Source of the DNA: DASPKM01 sp035628135
GTDB lineage: Bacteria > Bacteroidota > Bacteroidia > Chitinophagales > Chitinophagaceae
Reading direction: 5' to 3'
Length of the DNA stretch: 64,000 bases
NCBI GenBank assembly: GCA_035628135.1
Contig: DASPKM010000005.1
Coordinates: 124,001 to 188,000, forward strand
The notes beneath the pieces were generated by a model. The model ran no database searches and had not been told where the DNA came from. It saw nothing but the letters and a program-made list of their open reading frames with translations. The position numbers were made by a program, and so were the translations under genes. Positions 1 to 8,535 of the stretch are shown here, piece by piece (positions within the stretch are counted from its first letter, which is position 1; each line of letters starts with the position of its first letter).

Positions 1-419
1 TCAGGGTTGCGGAAAACGTGAGCGATATGAAGCTGGACTGGTACCGCGAATACTGGGTCAACACCACCAAGACCATCGACTATGCCATCGATAGTTTGTG
101 GGAGGAAGGTGGTGTTTCGAAGGTGCGCCTGCGCCAGTTGGGACAAATGCCGATGCCCATCGACCTGCAATTGACATTCAAGGATGGATCTAAAGAAATG
201 CACTATGTGCCCGCTTATCTTATGTTCGGGCAAAAGCAGCCCGAGGATACTACGGCCGCCATCCCCTGGAAAACTTATGAGGCATGGAAGTGGACCCATC
301 CCACCTTTGTGATAGAATCAACACGGAGACTGACCGATGTAAAGGTGGTGGAGATCGACCCCTCTTTGCGCATGGCCGATATCGATAGAAAGAATAATAA
401 AATGGAATTGACCTGGTAA
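1..419 (+). CDS. M1-family metallopeptidase, C-terminal end (partial)
   Basis: The reading frame is open from the left edge to the TAA at 417-419, so only about the last 138 residues are present; the zinc-binding HExxH core lies outside the window. The visible part has the C-terminal pattern I know from Bacteroidota M1 aminopeptidase-like proteins: a WYREYW segment, TIDYAI, then LRQLGQMPMPIDLQLTFKDG, and the ending VVEIDPSLRMADIDRKNN. The domain after the catalytic core in this family folds as a beta-sandwich and ends this way. A strong terminator follows 25 nt after the stop. The family call rests on recalled similarity of this tail only. Confidence 0.7.
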   Translation, partial: RVAENVSDMKLDWYREYWVNTTKTIDYAIDSLWEEGGVSKVRLRQLGQMPMPIDLQLTFKDGSKEMHYVPAYLMFGQKQPEDTTAAIPWKTYEAWKWTHPTFVIESTRRLTDVKVVEIDPSLRMADIDRKNNKMELTW

Positions 420-443
420 TAAAACGGGGAATTATATAATATC

Positions 444-473
444 AAAAGCCCATCACTTGAGTGGTGGGCTTTT
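444..473 (+). terminator. Rho-independent terminator after the M1 peptidase gene
   Basis: A 13-bp stem (AAAAGCCCATCAC with GTGGTGGGCTTTT, one G-T pair) closes on a TTGA loop. The A-rich and T-rich arms make it usable from both strands, so it could also serve the minus-strand ligD ending at 623. The rest of 474-622 shows no gene. Confidence 0.85.
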
Positions 474-622
474 AAATCGATCCAGGAGCCTGCAAAAGCA
501 ACTGAACCCAGGTAAGGTAATGATTAATGGATCCTATTAGTATCCTCCGTGAACGAAGATAGTCTAAGGGTAAACCCTTACCAATACCCTTTTGTGGGAA
601 TTTTGATTGTTTATGCAACTGA

Positions 623-3280
623 TCAGCTGCCCAATAATTTCAGGGTCTTCATCAGGTCGATGCCCTTTCCCAGTACATCTTTAAACAGGTCGCCCTTCTT
701 TTTCACCCGGTCGGGAATATTGAAGATATTGAACTGCGACGGGTGCAGGCCGGGTTTTACCTCTTTCCATTCCAGCGGAGTAGAAACCGTAGCCCCGGGC
801 TTAGGCCTTAGGCTGTACGCAGTGGCCAGCGTTTGCCCACGGCGGTTTTGCAGGTAATCCACGTAAATCTTATTGTCGGCCCTTTTGGAAAGCGATCGCA
901 CCAGGGTGGTGGTGTCGGGCAACTGTTCAGTCACCATCATGGCAATGATGTTCCCAAAGTCCTTCACCTGGTCGTAGGTATACTTTGCACCTAAGGGAAT
1001 ATATACGTGCAGACCGCTGGCCCCGGAAGTTTTGCAATACGAAGGCACTTTAATGCGGTCCAGCACTTCCTTTACCACCAGGGCTGTTTCTATTACTTGT
1101 TCGAAAGTATTTTTATCGGATGGGTCTATGTCTATCACCAGCCAGTCTGGTTTGTCCAGGTTTTGTGTCCTCGAATTCCAGGGGTTCATCTCAATGCAAC
1201 CCAGGTTGGCAATGAAGAGCAGTGATGCCTTGTCGTTGCATACAAGGTAATGCACCATCTTATCATTGGACTCGGAATAGATCGGCGACACTTTCATCCA
1301 GGAGGGTGCGATATCGCCTGCATCTTTATGGAAGAAGCCATTATCTCTTAAACCGTTCGGGTTACGCTTTAGGGAGAGCGGCCGGTCTTTCAGGTAAGGA
1401 AGAATATAATCGGCCATCTTTTCATAATAGGCGATCATATCCCCCTTGGTGAGCTTTTCATCGGGCCAATATATTTTATCGATATTGCTTAGTTCCACTT
1501 TGTGGCGGTTCACCGTCACCACCCGGTTCTTCTCGCCAGTTTTTTCATCACTCTTTTCTGATGCTTTTCCTGCTGTTTTTTCCTTCATGTTACTTTTCTT
1601 CGATGAGCGTTTGCTGTCAGGTGTCTTTACTGGTTCAGGTTCGGGCTTCACTTCTTTTGCGGGTTTATCGTCGCGCCACCTTAAAAATACGGGATGGCGC
1701 AGGATGCCGTCGCGGGTAACTTCCGAATATTTTACCTCGCATACTATTTCAGGGCGTATCCAGGTTACAGGAGAATTCACTGGTATTTTTTGATCGAAGG
1801 GAGATGAATTGGTCACCAGTTTTTGCATCATGTTCCAGAGCTCTTTCAATTTTCTTTCTGTAAAGCCTGTGCCAGTATGGCCGATATAATGCAAGCGCTT
1901 ATTCTTGTATTCTGCTAATATCAACGCGCCAAAATGCTTCCTGCTGCCCCGGGCCTCGGTATAACCTGTTATGATGGCCTCACGTGTATGCGTATGTTTT
2001 ATTTTAAGCCATTCCCGGGTACGTATGCCCGTTACATAGTTGCTGTCTGCGCGCTTGGCCATAATGCCTTCGAGATTGCTTTTCTTTACCTCGTCGAAAA
2101 ATGCTTTCCCTTTTTCTTCCACATGATCGCTGTAGCGGATGGTGTCGGTGGTGGGTAGCGCATTTTTCAAGATCTCTTTTCTTTCTATCAGCGGTAAATC
2201 CTTCAGGTCCTTGCCATTCAACGATAAAATGTCGAATACATAATACACCAGTGGCAGGTGGCGGTTGTCGTCGTAGTGCTGCAGCTTTTGAAAGTCGGGC
2301 CTTCCTTCTTCATTGAAGACTGTTACCTCTCCGTCCAGCACGGCGCGCAGGTTCAGGGTTGCCAGTTCATCGACAATAGAAGGATAGCGTTCGTTGAATG
2401 AAAGGCCATTGCGGGAGTATAATTTCACTTTTTTCTTATCCACTTCGGCTATGGCCCGGTACCCATCCCATTTCAATTCGAATATCCAGTTGGGGTCATC
2501 GAATGCATCATCGCCAAGTGAGGCCAGCATGGGCTCGATATAATGTTCAAGCTTTCTTCCGGGATTGAACCTTGTGAACCTTGCCTGTTGCGGCTGTTCA
2601 GGCTCGGCGTTTTTTTTTACCGTACGGGAGGCAGCTTTTGCCGGAATAGCGTTTTTAAGTGTTGATTTTTTAGCAGCGGCTTTCTTTGCGGGAGCTTTTT
2701 TATCGGCCACAACCTTTTTCTTGTCGCGGATAACTTCCTTGATCATTTTTATGGGCAGCACATCCTCGATGTTATATTCATCGTCTGTTGCGTATTCATC
2801 GCGGTGTTTGATCAGCAGCCAGTTCTTTTCGTCTCTCAATCGCACCAATGCAAACTCACCATTGATGTGCGTGCCATGAACTCTTACTTTCAGGTTGCCG
2901 GCTTCCAGCGCTTCCAGCGCCTTTTTTTCCGATATCACGTTGGATTTGGCGTCTACGGGCTCGTAGGTTCCGTTGTCCCAGATCTCCACTTCGCCAGCCC
3001 CATAGTTGCCTTCGGGAATGACGCCTGTAAAATTGATATAGCTTACCGGGTGGTCTTCTACCATTACGGCCAGCCGTTTATCGCCGGGATTTAGTGAAGG
3101 GCCTTTGGGCACGGCCCAGCTCTTGAGCACGCCGTCCATTTCCAGGCGGAAATCATAATGCAACCGCGTGGCCTGGTGGCGCTGCACTACAAAGCGATTC
3201 TTCTTTGACCTTTCTACTTTAGCTCCGGGTTCAGGCGTAACCTCAAAATTGCGCTTTCGCTTGTATTCCGTTAATCCCAT
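623..3280 (-). CDS. ligD: DNA ligase D, three-domain (phosphoesterase-ligase-polymerase)
   Basis: ATP-dependent ligase of bacterial non-homologous end joining; it trims, fills and seals double-strand breaks held by Ku. Domains in order are a 3'-phosphoesterase (about residues 20-180; H41, D43, H77 and PEGNYGAG), a K/A-rich linker (about 185-225), the adenylation domain (catalytic K270 in ELKWDGYR) with its OB fold to about 540, a second K/E-rich linker (545-585), and a primase-like polymerase (about 590-880; metal ligands D717 and D719 in IDIDP). At 885 aa it is full length. Its ATG overlaps the TGA of ku by one base (TGATG), so the two are translationally coupled. A second, shorter ligD lies at about 40 kb. 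Confidence 0.95.
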   Translation of the reverse strand: MGLTEYKRKRNFEVTPEPGAKVERSKKNRFVVQRHQATRLHYDFRLEMDGVLKSWAVPKGPSLNPGDKRLAVMVEDHPVSYINFTGVIPEGNYGAGEVEIWDNGTYEPVDAKSNVISEKKALEALEAGNLKVRVHGTHINGEFALVRLRDEKNWLLIKHRDEYATDDEYNIEDVLPIKMIKEVIRDKKKVVADKKAPAKKAAAKKSTLKNAIPAKAASRTVKKNAEPEQPQQARFTRFNPGRKLEHYIEPMLASLGDDAFDDPNWIFELKWDGYRAIAEVDKKKVKLYSRNGLSFNERYPSIVDELATLNLRAVLDGEVTVFNEEGRPDFQKLQHYDDNRHLPLVYYVFDILSLNGKDLKDLPLIERKEILKNALPTTDTIRYSDHVEEKGKAFFDEVKKSNLEGIMAKRADSNYVTGIRTREWLKIKHTHTREAIITGYTEARGSRKHFGALILAEYKNKRLHYIGHTGTGFTERKLKELWNMMQKLVTNSSPFDQKIPVNSPVTWIRPEIVCEVKYSEVTRDGILRHPVFLRWRDDKPAKEVKPEPEPVKTPDSKRSSKKSNMKEKTAGKASEKSDEKTGEKNRVVTVNRHKVELSNIDKIYWPDEKLTKGDMIAYYEKMADYILPYLKDRPLSLKRNPNGLRDNGFFHKDAGDIAPSWMKVSPIYSESNDKMVHYLVCNDKASLLFIANLGCIEMNPWNSRTQNLDKPDWLVIDIDPSDKNTFEQVIETALVVKEVLDRIKVPSYCKTSGASGLHVYIPLGAKYTYDQVKDFGNIIAMMVTEQLPDTTTLVRSLSKRADNKIYVDYLQNRRGQTLATAYSLRPKPGATVSTPLEWKEVKPGLHPSQFNIFNIPDRVKKKGDLFKDVLGKGIDLMKTLKLLGS

Positions 3281-4053
3281 CAGGATGCTTTTCGCTTAGT
3301 GGTACTCAAACTGGCCTTCAATTGCTCCATAAGGTCTTGTGATTTGGAGTGCACCACCTTCATAGTAGGAGCTTTGATCTTCTTGCCTTTTGCTTTGGCT
3401 TCGATCAGCTTCATCAGCTCATCTGAATACGTGTCGATATAATTTTCGATTGCAAATGGGCCGGATAGCTGGTCTATCAGCGCCATTGCCATTTTTAATT
3501 CGTTGGGTTTGCTCTTGTCCTCGGGCACTTTCAGGTCTTTATGGTCCCTGATCTCCTGTGCAAACCTGATTTTGTTCAATACAAGTATATTGTCCATCGG
3601 TTTTATCAGCCCGATGGTTTCCTTGGTGCGCATTACATAGGTGCCCAGGGCCACCTTGCCGCTTTTCTCGAGCGCATCCCGCAGCAGGGCATAAGCCTTT
3701 GCCCCCGTTTTTTCTGGTTCCAGGTAATAAGGCGTTTCGTAAAATATGGTATCCACCTCTTCCTGCTTCACAAACTGGGCGATCTCTATCACCTTCGATT
3801 TTTCGGGGCTGGCTTTCTTGAAGTCCTCGTCTGTCAGCACTACATACTCGCCGTTGTATTTAAAGCCTCTTACGATGTTTTCCCAGGCTACTTCCTTGCC
3901 TGTCTTCTCGTTTACGCGCTGGAACTTGATGTTGGAATGGTCTTTTTTGTCCAGCATGTCCAGGTCCAGGCTGCTGCTTTGGGTGGCACTGTACAATTTT
4001 ACCGGTATGTTTACCAGGCCGAAGCCAATGGCTCCCGTCCATATTGCTCTCAT
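3280..4053 (-). CDS. ku: Ku homodimeric DNA end-binding protein
   Basis: Bacterial Ku binds double-strand DNA ends as a homodimer and recruits LigD. The 257-aa protein begins with the family signature MRAIWTGAIGFGLVNIPVKL and carries the central beta-barrel region with TPYYLEPEK, then a short basic C-terminal tail (KAKGKKIKAPTMK) of the kind that helps recruit ligase. Length is normal for the minimal Ku of Bacteroidota. It is the first gene of a ku-ligD operon and its stop overlaps the ligD start. The upstream 320 nt carry its promoter on this strand and an unexplained terminator-like hairpin on the other. Confidence 0.95.
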   Translation of the reverse strand: MRAIWTGAIGFGLVNIPVKLYSATQSSSLDLDMLDKKDHSNIKFQRVNEKTGKEVAWENIVRGFKYNGEYVVLTDEDFKKASPEKSKVIEIAQFVKQEEVDTIFYETPYYLEPEKTGAKAYALLRDALEKSGKVALGTYVMRTKETIGLIKPMDNILVLNKIRFAQEIRDHKDLKVPEDKSKPNELKMAMALIDQLSGPFAIENYIDTYSDELMKLIEAKAKGKKIKAPTMKVVHSKSQDLMEQLKASLSTTKRKAS

Positions 4054-4376
4054 AAAATGATTTTTTGGTACTTACGTAATCTTTCAGCTTAAACTATCGT
4101 GCCAGCCTGACCATTTTACGCCTCATTTTTCGTCCACAATTTGTTGATTTCTTTCCCCGGATTCCACACCAGATCAGGGTATTACGCCTAAAAAAAACAG
4201 GTATGGCATTTGTTCTAATTATAGTAAGAACAGCGATTTTAATAAACATCCTTATAAGTTTTTTTTAAGAGGACGGTTCCTTTGGGGTTACAGGGCTACC
4301 TTTTCCAGGTAGCCTTTTTTTATTGCCGCTATCGAAAGGCTGTTTGAACCAATCTGAAATAATCAATCATTAATAA
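4054..4376. other. Gene-poor 323-nt gap upstream of ku
   Basis: No conventional gene is visible. The gap must contain the minus-strand ku promoter. On the plus strand it holds a possible 21-codon hydrophobic micro-ORF (4203-4268, beginning MAFVLIIVR) and, 25 nt later, an orphan intrinsic terminator (4294-4322) that no annotated plus-strand gene uses. A short transcript or leader peptide is possible; AT-rich sequence can also give such an ORF by chance. Confidence 0.5.
4294..4322 (+). terminator. Orphan plus-strand intrinsic terminator
   Basis: GGCTACC (4294-4300), a 7-nt loop and GGTAGCC (4308-4314) are followed by an eight-T run. The T run is on the plus strand, yet both flanking genes are on the minus strand, so an unannotated short plus-strand transcript may end here. 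Confidence 0.7.
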
Positions 4377-5822
4377 TCAATTAGCCGGGATAAACGAAAT
4401 AGAGAAAGTAGTGCCCTGCGACAGCTTCGACTGCACTTCTACGGTAGCCTTGTGCGCCTGCAGGATGGTGAGGGTAGAGGCCAGGCCCAGGCCCATGCCG
4501 TTTCTTTTGGAAGTAAAATAAGGTTCGAACAGGCGGGAAAGGTTCTCTTCGCTGATGCCGCTTCCGTTATCGGTGATCTGCACCGTGTGTTTAGGGGCTT
4601 TGGTAATAATCTCTACGCTGATATTTCCCGGCGCATTGGTAATGGCTTCCACGGCATTGATAATAATATTAAGGAAGGCAATCCTCAGCTTTTGTTTATC
4701 GCCCATAATATAAGCGGGCTCATCTGAATATTGTATCTGCAGGTTGATGCGTTGCAATGTAATACGGTCCAGGGCGGTGGCAATGGTTTCGTCCATGATA
4801 CCCTGCAGCGTATGTTTTTCCATTATCATTTCCGTGGGCCGTGACGAATCTAATAACTCTGTTATAAGTCCGCCGATGCGCTTGCTATTGCGCTGGATCA
4901 CATCCAGCAAAAACACCTCTTCATCAGATTTAGAACCATGGGCCAGCTGGTCAACGGATAAATTGATATTGTTCAGCGGGTTTCTTACTTCATGTGCCAG
5001 CGTACGCACCAGCCTGCCGGTGGCGGCCAGCTTTTCGGCCTGCAGCGTGGCCTTCTCCGCTTTTTTCAGGTTGGTGATATCGTGGATGATGCCCTGTACA
5101 TATACGGTGCCGTCGAGATCTGTTTCCATGGAAGCAGACAAGATGCAGTTGATGCGTGTGTTGTCTTTGGTAAGCAATTCCACTTCCATATCGTTGATCT
5201 CTCCTTTTTGTACCAGCACATCGCGATATACTTTTTGAAGGTCTGTACTGGTGATCTTTTCGCAGAGGTCTGTATTGATCAACTCCTCTCTTGTATATCC
5301 CAGCAGCCTGCAGGTAGCCTCGTTCATGTCAATGAACCGGCAGCCGTCGTCGGTAATGAATACCGCGTCCTTGGAGCGTTCGAACATGCTGCGGTATTTT
5401 CTTTCATTGGCCCTTAGCGCCTTTAGCGTGGCGGAACGTTCGAGCGAATAGCGTATGCACCTTTCCAATTTTTCGGACGTGAGCTCGGTTTTGATGAGGT
5501 AATCTACCGCGCCGGCCTGCATGGCCTCCATGTCTACTTTGTAATTACCCTTACCGGTAAGCAATACGATCGGTTCTTCGCATTGGGCGCTGATGGCTTC
5601 CTTTAATAGCTCCAGCCCGGTTTTAGCGCCCAGGCGGTAGTCCACAAAATACAGGTCGTAATTATGGTGCTTCATGTGAGCAAGGGCTTCGAGGTAATTG
5701 TAGCACCAGTGCAATACAAAGCGGGTGGGATTGATATTCCTGATATAGTCGCTGATAATGAGGAAATCGTCCTCATCATCATCCACTATTAGTATCCTGA
5801 TGGAGTTCTCAGGTGAAATCAT
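4377..5822 (-). CDS. Hybrid receiver-PAS-histidine kinase
   Basis: Signalling kinase of 481 aa with an N-terminal receiver domain (residues 8-125, phospho-acceptor D61 in YFVDYRLG, K111), a PAS sensor domain (about 138-252), a HisKA dimerisation domain (phospho-acceptor H277 in LAHEVRNPL) and a HATPase domain with DNGSGI and GMGLGL motifs. There is no membrane segment, so it is predicted cytoplasmic. Its receiver may take phosphate from another kinase and modulate this one. It is the last gene of the rpoN - activator - kinase - kinase run, 8 nt after the preceding kinase, and probably feeds the NtrC-type activator of that run; the partner assignment is inferred from position. Confidence 0.88.
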   Translation of the reverse strand: MISPENSIRILIVDDDEDDFLIISDYIRNINPTRFVLHWCYNYLEALAHMKHHNYDLYFVDYRLGAKTGLELLKEAISAQCEEPIVLLTGKGNYKVDMEAMQAGAVDYLIKTELTSEKLERCIRYSLERSATLKALRANERKYRSMFERSKDAVFITDDGCRFIDMNEATCRLLGYTREELINTDLCEKITSTDLQKVYRDVLVQKGEINDMEVELLTKDNTRINCILSASMETDLDGTVYVQGIIHDITNLKKAEKATLQAEKLAATGRLVRTLAHEVRNPLNNINLSVDQLAHGSKSDEEVFLLDVIQRNSKRIGGLITELLDSSRPTEMIMEKHTLQGIMDETIATALDRITLQRINLQIQYSDEPAYIMGDKQKLRIAFLNIIINAVEAITNAPGNISVEIITKAPKHTVQITDNGSGISEENLSRLFEPYFTSKRNGMGLGLASTLTILQAHKATVEVQSKLSQGTTFSISFIPAN

Positions 5823-5830
5823 GTATCAAT

Positions 5831-6988
5831 CTATTGCTTTTCCGGTAAAATGATCGTAATCGTGGCTCCCTTTCCCAATTCTCCGTTTGCATAGATTAAC
5901 CCGTTATGGTAATCTACGATCTTTTTGCAAATGGCAAGTCCGATGCCCGAGCCAGGGTATTCGGCCTTGCCATGCAGCCGTTGAAAGATCTGGAATATTC
6001 TTTCAGCATACTCCTGTTCAAAGCCAATGCCGTTGTCGGCAATAGCAATGCGAAAATATTTTTTCTGTTGATCGAGGCCGTGTTCGTTTGTGTCCTGCCT
6101 GGTGAGTGCAGTGCATTGGATAGTGATAACAGGCGCTTCGGTGGGCTTGCGGAATTTTATGGCATTGCTGATAATATTGATCAGCAGCTGTTTCATTTTT
6201 TCGGGTTTCGCTTCTATCACCGGCAAAGGCCCGGCATCCACCTTGGTCCTGGTTTCTTCAATGGTTACTTCAAGGTCGGCCAGTACCTTTCGCAGGATTT
6301 GGTCGAGGCTTGTCTTTTCAAATGCATCCCCGGTGCGCGCAATGCGTGAAAACTCAAGGAGGTTGTCTATCAGCAAGCGCATGTTGTTGGCGGCTGCCAC
6401 CATGCGTTCGATATACAGCTGCCCTTCTTCTTGTAATACATTGCTGAATTTTGTATTCAACCGCTCACTGAAGGTGAGCAGCTTTCGCAGGGGCTCCTGC
6501 ATATCATGCGAAGCCACGTATGCAAATTCTTCCAGCTCAGCATTGGAACGGTTCAATTCCCTGATCTTGGTTTCGAGGCTGTGTTCGTATAGCTTCAACC
6601 TGGTAATGTCTCTTGTAATGCCGAATACTCTTATGATCTTGCCTGCTTCATTGCGGAGGTAGTGGCCATAGGTCTCCAGCCATCGAAGTTCTCCCTGTAC
6701 CGTGGTTATCCTGTATTGCCAGATGTATTCATCCTTATCCAGCATGGACTCGTGCCTGCGAACAAGCCCGGACTTATAATCGTCCGGGTCAATGTGCTTT
6801 TCGTACAACGCTTCATCAATAACAAGGTCCTTATCCATTGTGGGATCGTACCCGAAAAGGTTGTACATGCCTATGGACCACAAAATTTTTTGCGTGTCGC
6901 TATAGTATTCCCAGGTTCCAAACTTCAGGAATACTTCGTATTCGGTCATCAATTTTCCCGGGCGGGAAATTGTGCTTTCGAGGTGCAT
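5831..6988 (-). CDS. PAS-domain histidine kinase, cytoplasmic
   Basis: A 385-aa kinase with a PAS/PAC sensor (about residues 20-130, ending VFGITRDITRLK), a short coiled linker, HisKA (H161 in YVASHDMQEPLRKL, the phytochrome-type signature) and HATPase (DNGIGF, GSGIGLAICKKIV). No transmembrane helix is seen, so the signal is probably cytoplasmic, perhaps a small ligand or redox state. It lies 20 nt after the sigma-54 activator gene and 8 nt before the hybrid kinase, so all are likely cotranscribed from rpoN. It is the natural candidate to phosphorylate D52 of the activator. Confidence 0.88.
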   Translation of the reverse strand: MHLESTISRPGKLMTEYEVFLKFGTWEYYSDTQKILWSIGMYNLFGYDPTMDKDLVIDEALYEKHIDPDDYKSGLVRRHESMLDKDEYIWQYRITTVQGELRWLETYGHYLRNEAGKIIRVFGITRDITRLKLYEHSLETKIRELNRSNAELEEFAYVASHDMQEPLRKLLTFSERLNTKFSNVLQEEGQLYIERMVAAANNMRLLIDNLLEFSRIARTGDAFEKTSLDQILRKVLADLEVTIEETRTKVDAGPLPVIEAKPEKMKQLLINIISNAIKFRKPTEAPVITIQCTALTRQDTNEHGLDQQKKYFRIAIADNGIGFEQEYAERIFQIFQRLHGKAEYPGSGIGLAICKKIVDYHNGLIYANGELGKGATITIILPEKQ

Positions 6989-7008
6989 GTTTGGGGGGTA
7001 AAAGCTGT

Positions 7009-8493
7009 TTAGGAATTGTTGAATTCCCTATACTGCTTCATTTTGTTATATAAGGTCTTCCTGTCTATGTTCAACAACTTGGCGGCCTTGCTCTTGTTGA
7101 AGTTAACTTTTTTCAACGCCTGCAGGATCATTTCATATTCGGCGTCGATGCTTGCTTCCTTCAACGTGATTTCGGAATTGGCGAAGCGGTTGTTCTCCGG
7201 CATGGATATGCTTACCGGAGCTGCTACTGCGGCCACGGACGCCGAAGCTTCCGACGAAGACTCGAATTGCAGCTTGGCATAGTTCGATATCTCGAAGGGG
7301 AGCGTCTTTGCTTCCACGTACTCGCCATCGGTGAGCAGGGTGGCGCGCTTGATCACGTTCTTCAGCTCGCGCAGGTTGCCGTGCCATACATAGTTTTTGA
7401 ATATGGCCTCTACTTCGGGCGTGAAATCGATGATGTCTTTTCCAAGCTCGCGGTTGGTGAGGTGCAGGAAGTGCCGTGCAAATACCATGATGTCGTCTTT
7501 CCTTTCGCGTAGTGGCGGCACGTCTATGCTGAATTCGTTGAAGCGGTGATACAGGTCTTCCCTGAACTTACCCTTGCGGGTAGCTTCCCACAATTTTTCA
7601 TTACTGGCTATAATGATGCGAACGTCCAGTTCAATGTCCTTGGTACCGCCTACCCGCCGCATCTTGCGTTCCTGCACTACGCGTAACAACGAAACCTGTA
7701 TATCGTAGGAAAGGTTGGCTATCTCGTCCAGGAAAATGGTGCCTTCGTTGGCCAGTTCAAAGCTGCCGGGCTTCTGATTGAGGGCGCCGGTAAAGGAGCC
7801 TTTTTCATGGCCGAACAGCTCACTGCCTGCGAGCTCTTTGGAAAGTGCGCCGCAGTCGATAGCCACAAAGGGCTTGTCCTTACGCTTGCTGCGTTTGTGT
7901 ATCTCCTGCGCTATCACTTCCTTACCGCTGCCGCTTTCGCCATATATGATAATGCTGTAGTTGGTGGGCGCTACCAGGTTTATCTGCTTAAGGATATACT
8001 GGAAGGCCACGCTATCGCTGAATATGGGCTCATCGGGGTTGATGGGCTGGGGCCTTCTATCCTTCTTAATGGCCGCGGTATCAGCGGGGGCAGCGGTGGA
8101 AGAGGCCGGGGCAGCGTAAGCGGGGGCTGTAACTTCAGCCTCCAGGGCCTTGCGGATGGTAACGAGTATCTCATCAGGGAACAAGGGCTTGGTCACATAG
8201 TCGTAAGCCCCCAGCTTCATTACTTCCACGGCGGTCTTGATATCGCTGTAGCCGGTAATGATGATCACAGGAACTTTCGGGTATTTTTCCTTGATCTTTA
8301 CCAAAAGGGCTTTGCCGTCCATGTCTTCAAGGCGAAAATCGGCCATCACCAGGTCCGGCACAAAGGTCTCCAGTATATTTAAGGCCTTCTTCCCCGAATG
8401 GGATTCGAGCACCTCGAATCCATAGCGGGACAGAAAACGTTTGAGCAGCGAACAAATATCCGGGTCATCGTCAATTACAAAGATTTTGGGCAT
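7009..8493 (-). CDS. NtrC-family sigma-54-dependent response regulator
   Basis: Enhancer-binding activator of 494 aa. A receiver domain (residues 1-120, D52 in VMADFRLEDM) leads through an A/P-rich linker into an AAA+ domain with Walker A GESGSGKE (185-192) and the sigma-54 contact loop GSFTGA (232-237; the common form is GAFTGA). A C-terminal Fis-type helix-turn-helix follows (about 455-490, KSKAAKLLNIDRKTLYNKM). It should hydrolyse ATP to open promoters held by sigma-54. It lies 42 nt downstream of rpoN and is followed by two kinases, a complete sigma-54 signalling unit. Target genes cannot be named; I found no convincing TGGCAC-N5-TTGC promoter by eye. Confidence 0.95.
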   Translation of the reverse strand: MPKIFVIDDDPDICSLLKRFLSRYGFEVLESHSGKKALNILETFVPDLVMADFRLEDMDGKALLVKIKEKYPKVPVIIITGYSDIKTAVEVMKLGAYDYVTKPLFPDEILVTIRKALEAEVTAPAYAAPASSTAAPADTAAIKKDRRPQPINPDEPIFSDSVAFQYILKQINLVAPTNYSIIIYGESGSGKEVIAQEIHKRSKRKDKPFVAIDCGALSKELAGSELFGHEKGSFTGALNQKPGSFELANEGTIFLDEIANLSYDIQVSLLRVVQERKMRRVGGTKDIELDVRIIIASNEKLWEATRKGKFREDLYHRFNEFSIDVPPLRERKDDIMVFARHFLHLTNRELGKDIIDFTPEVEAIFKNYVWHGNLRELKNVIKRATLLTDGEYVEAKTLPFEISNYAKLQFESSSEASASVAAVAAPVSISMPENNRFANSEITLKEASIDAEYEMILQALKKVNFNKSKAAKLLNIDRKTLYNKMKQYREFNNS

Positions 8494-8535
8494 AAGAATA
8501 GTTTCAGTTCAAAATTATAAATCAAGCAGGAAAAA

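Noticed and set aside
4992..5417. Plus-strand frame of 141 codons opposite the hybrid kinase
   Set aside because: Antisense shadow; no family features.
7807..8382. 191-codon plus-strand frame opposite the NtrC-type gene
   Set aside because: Antisense shadow of a confirmed gene with strong codon bias.
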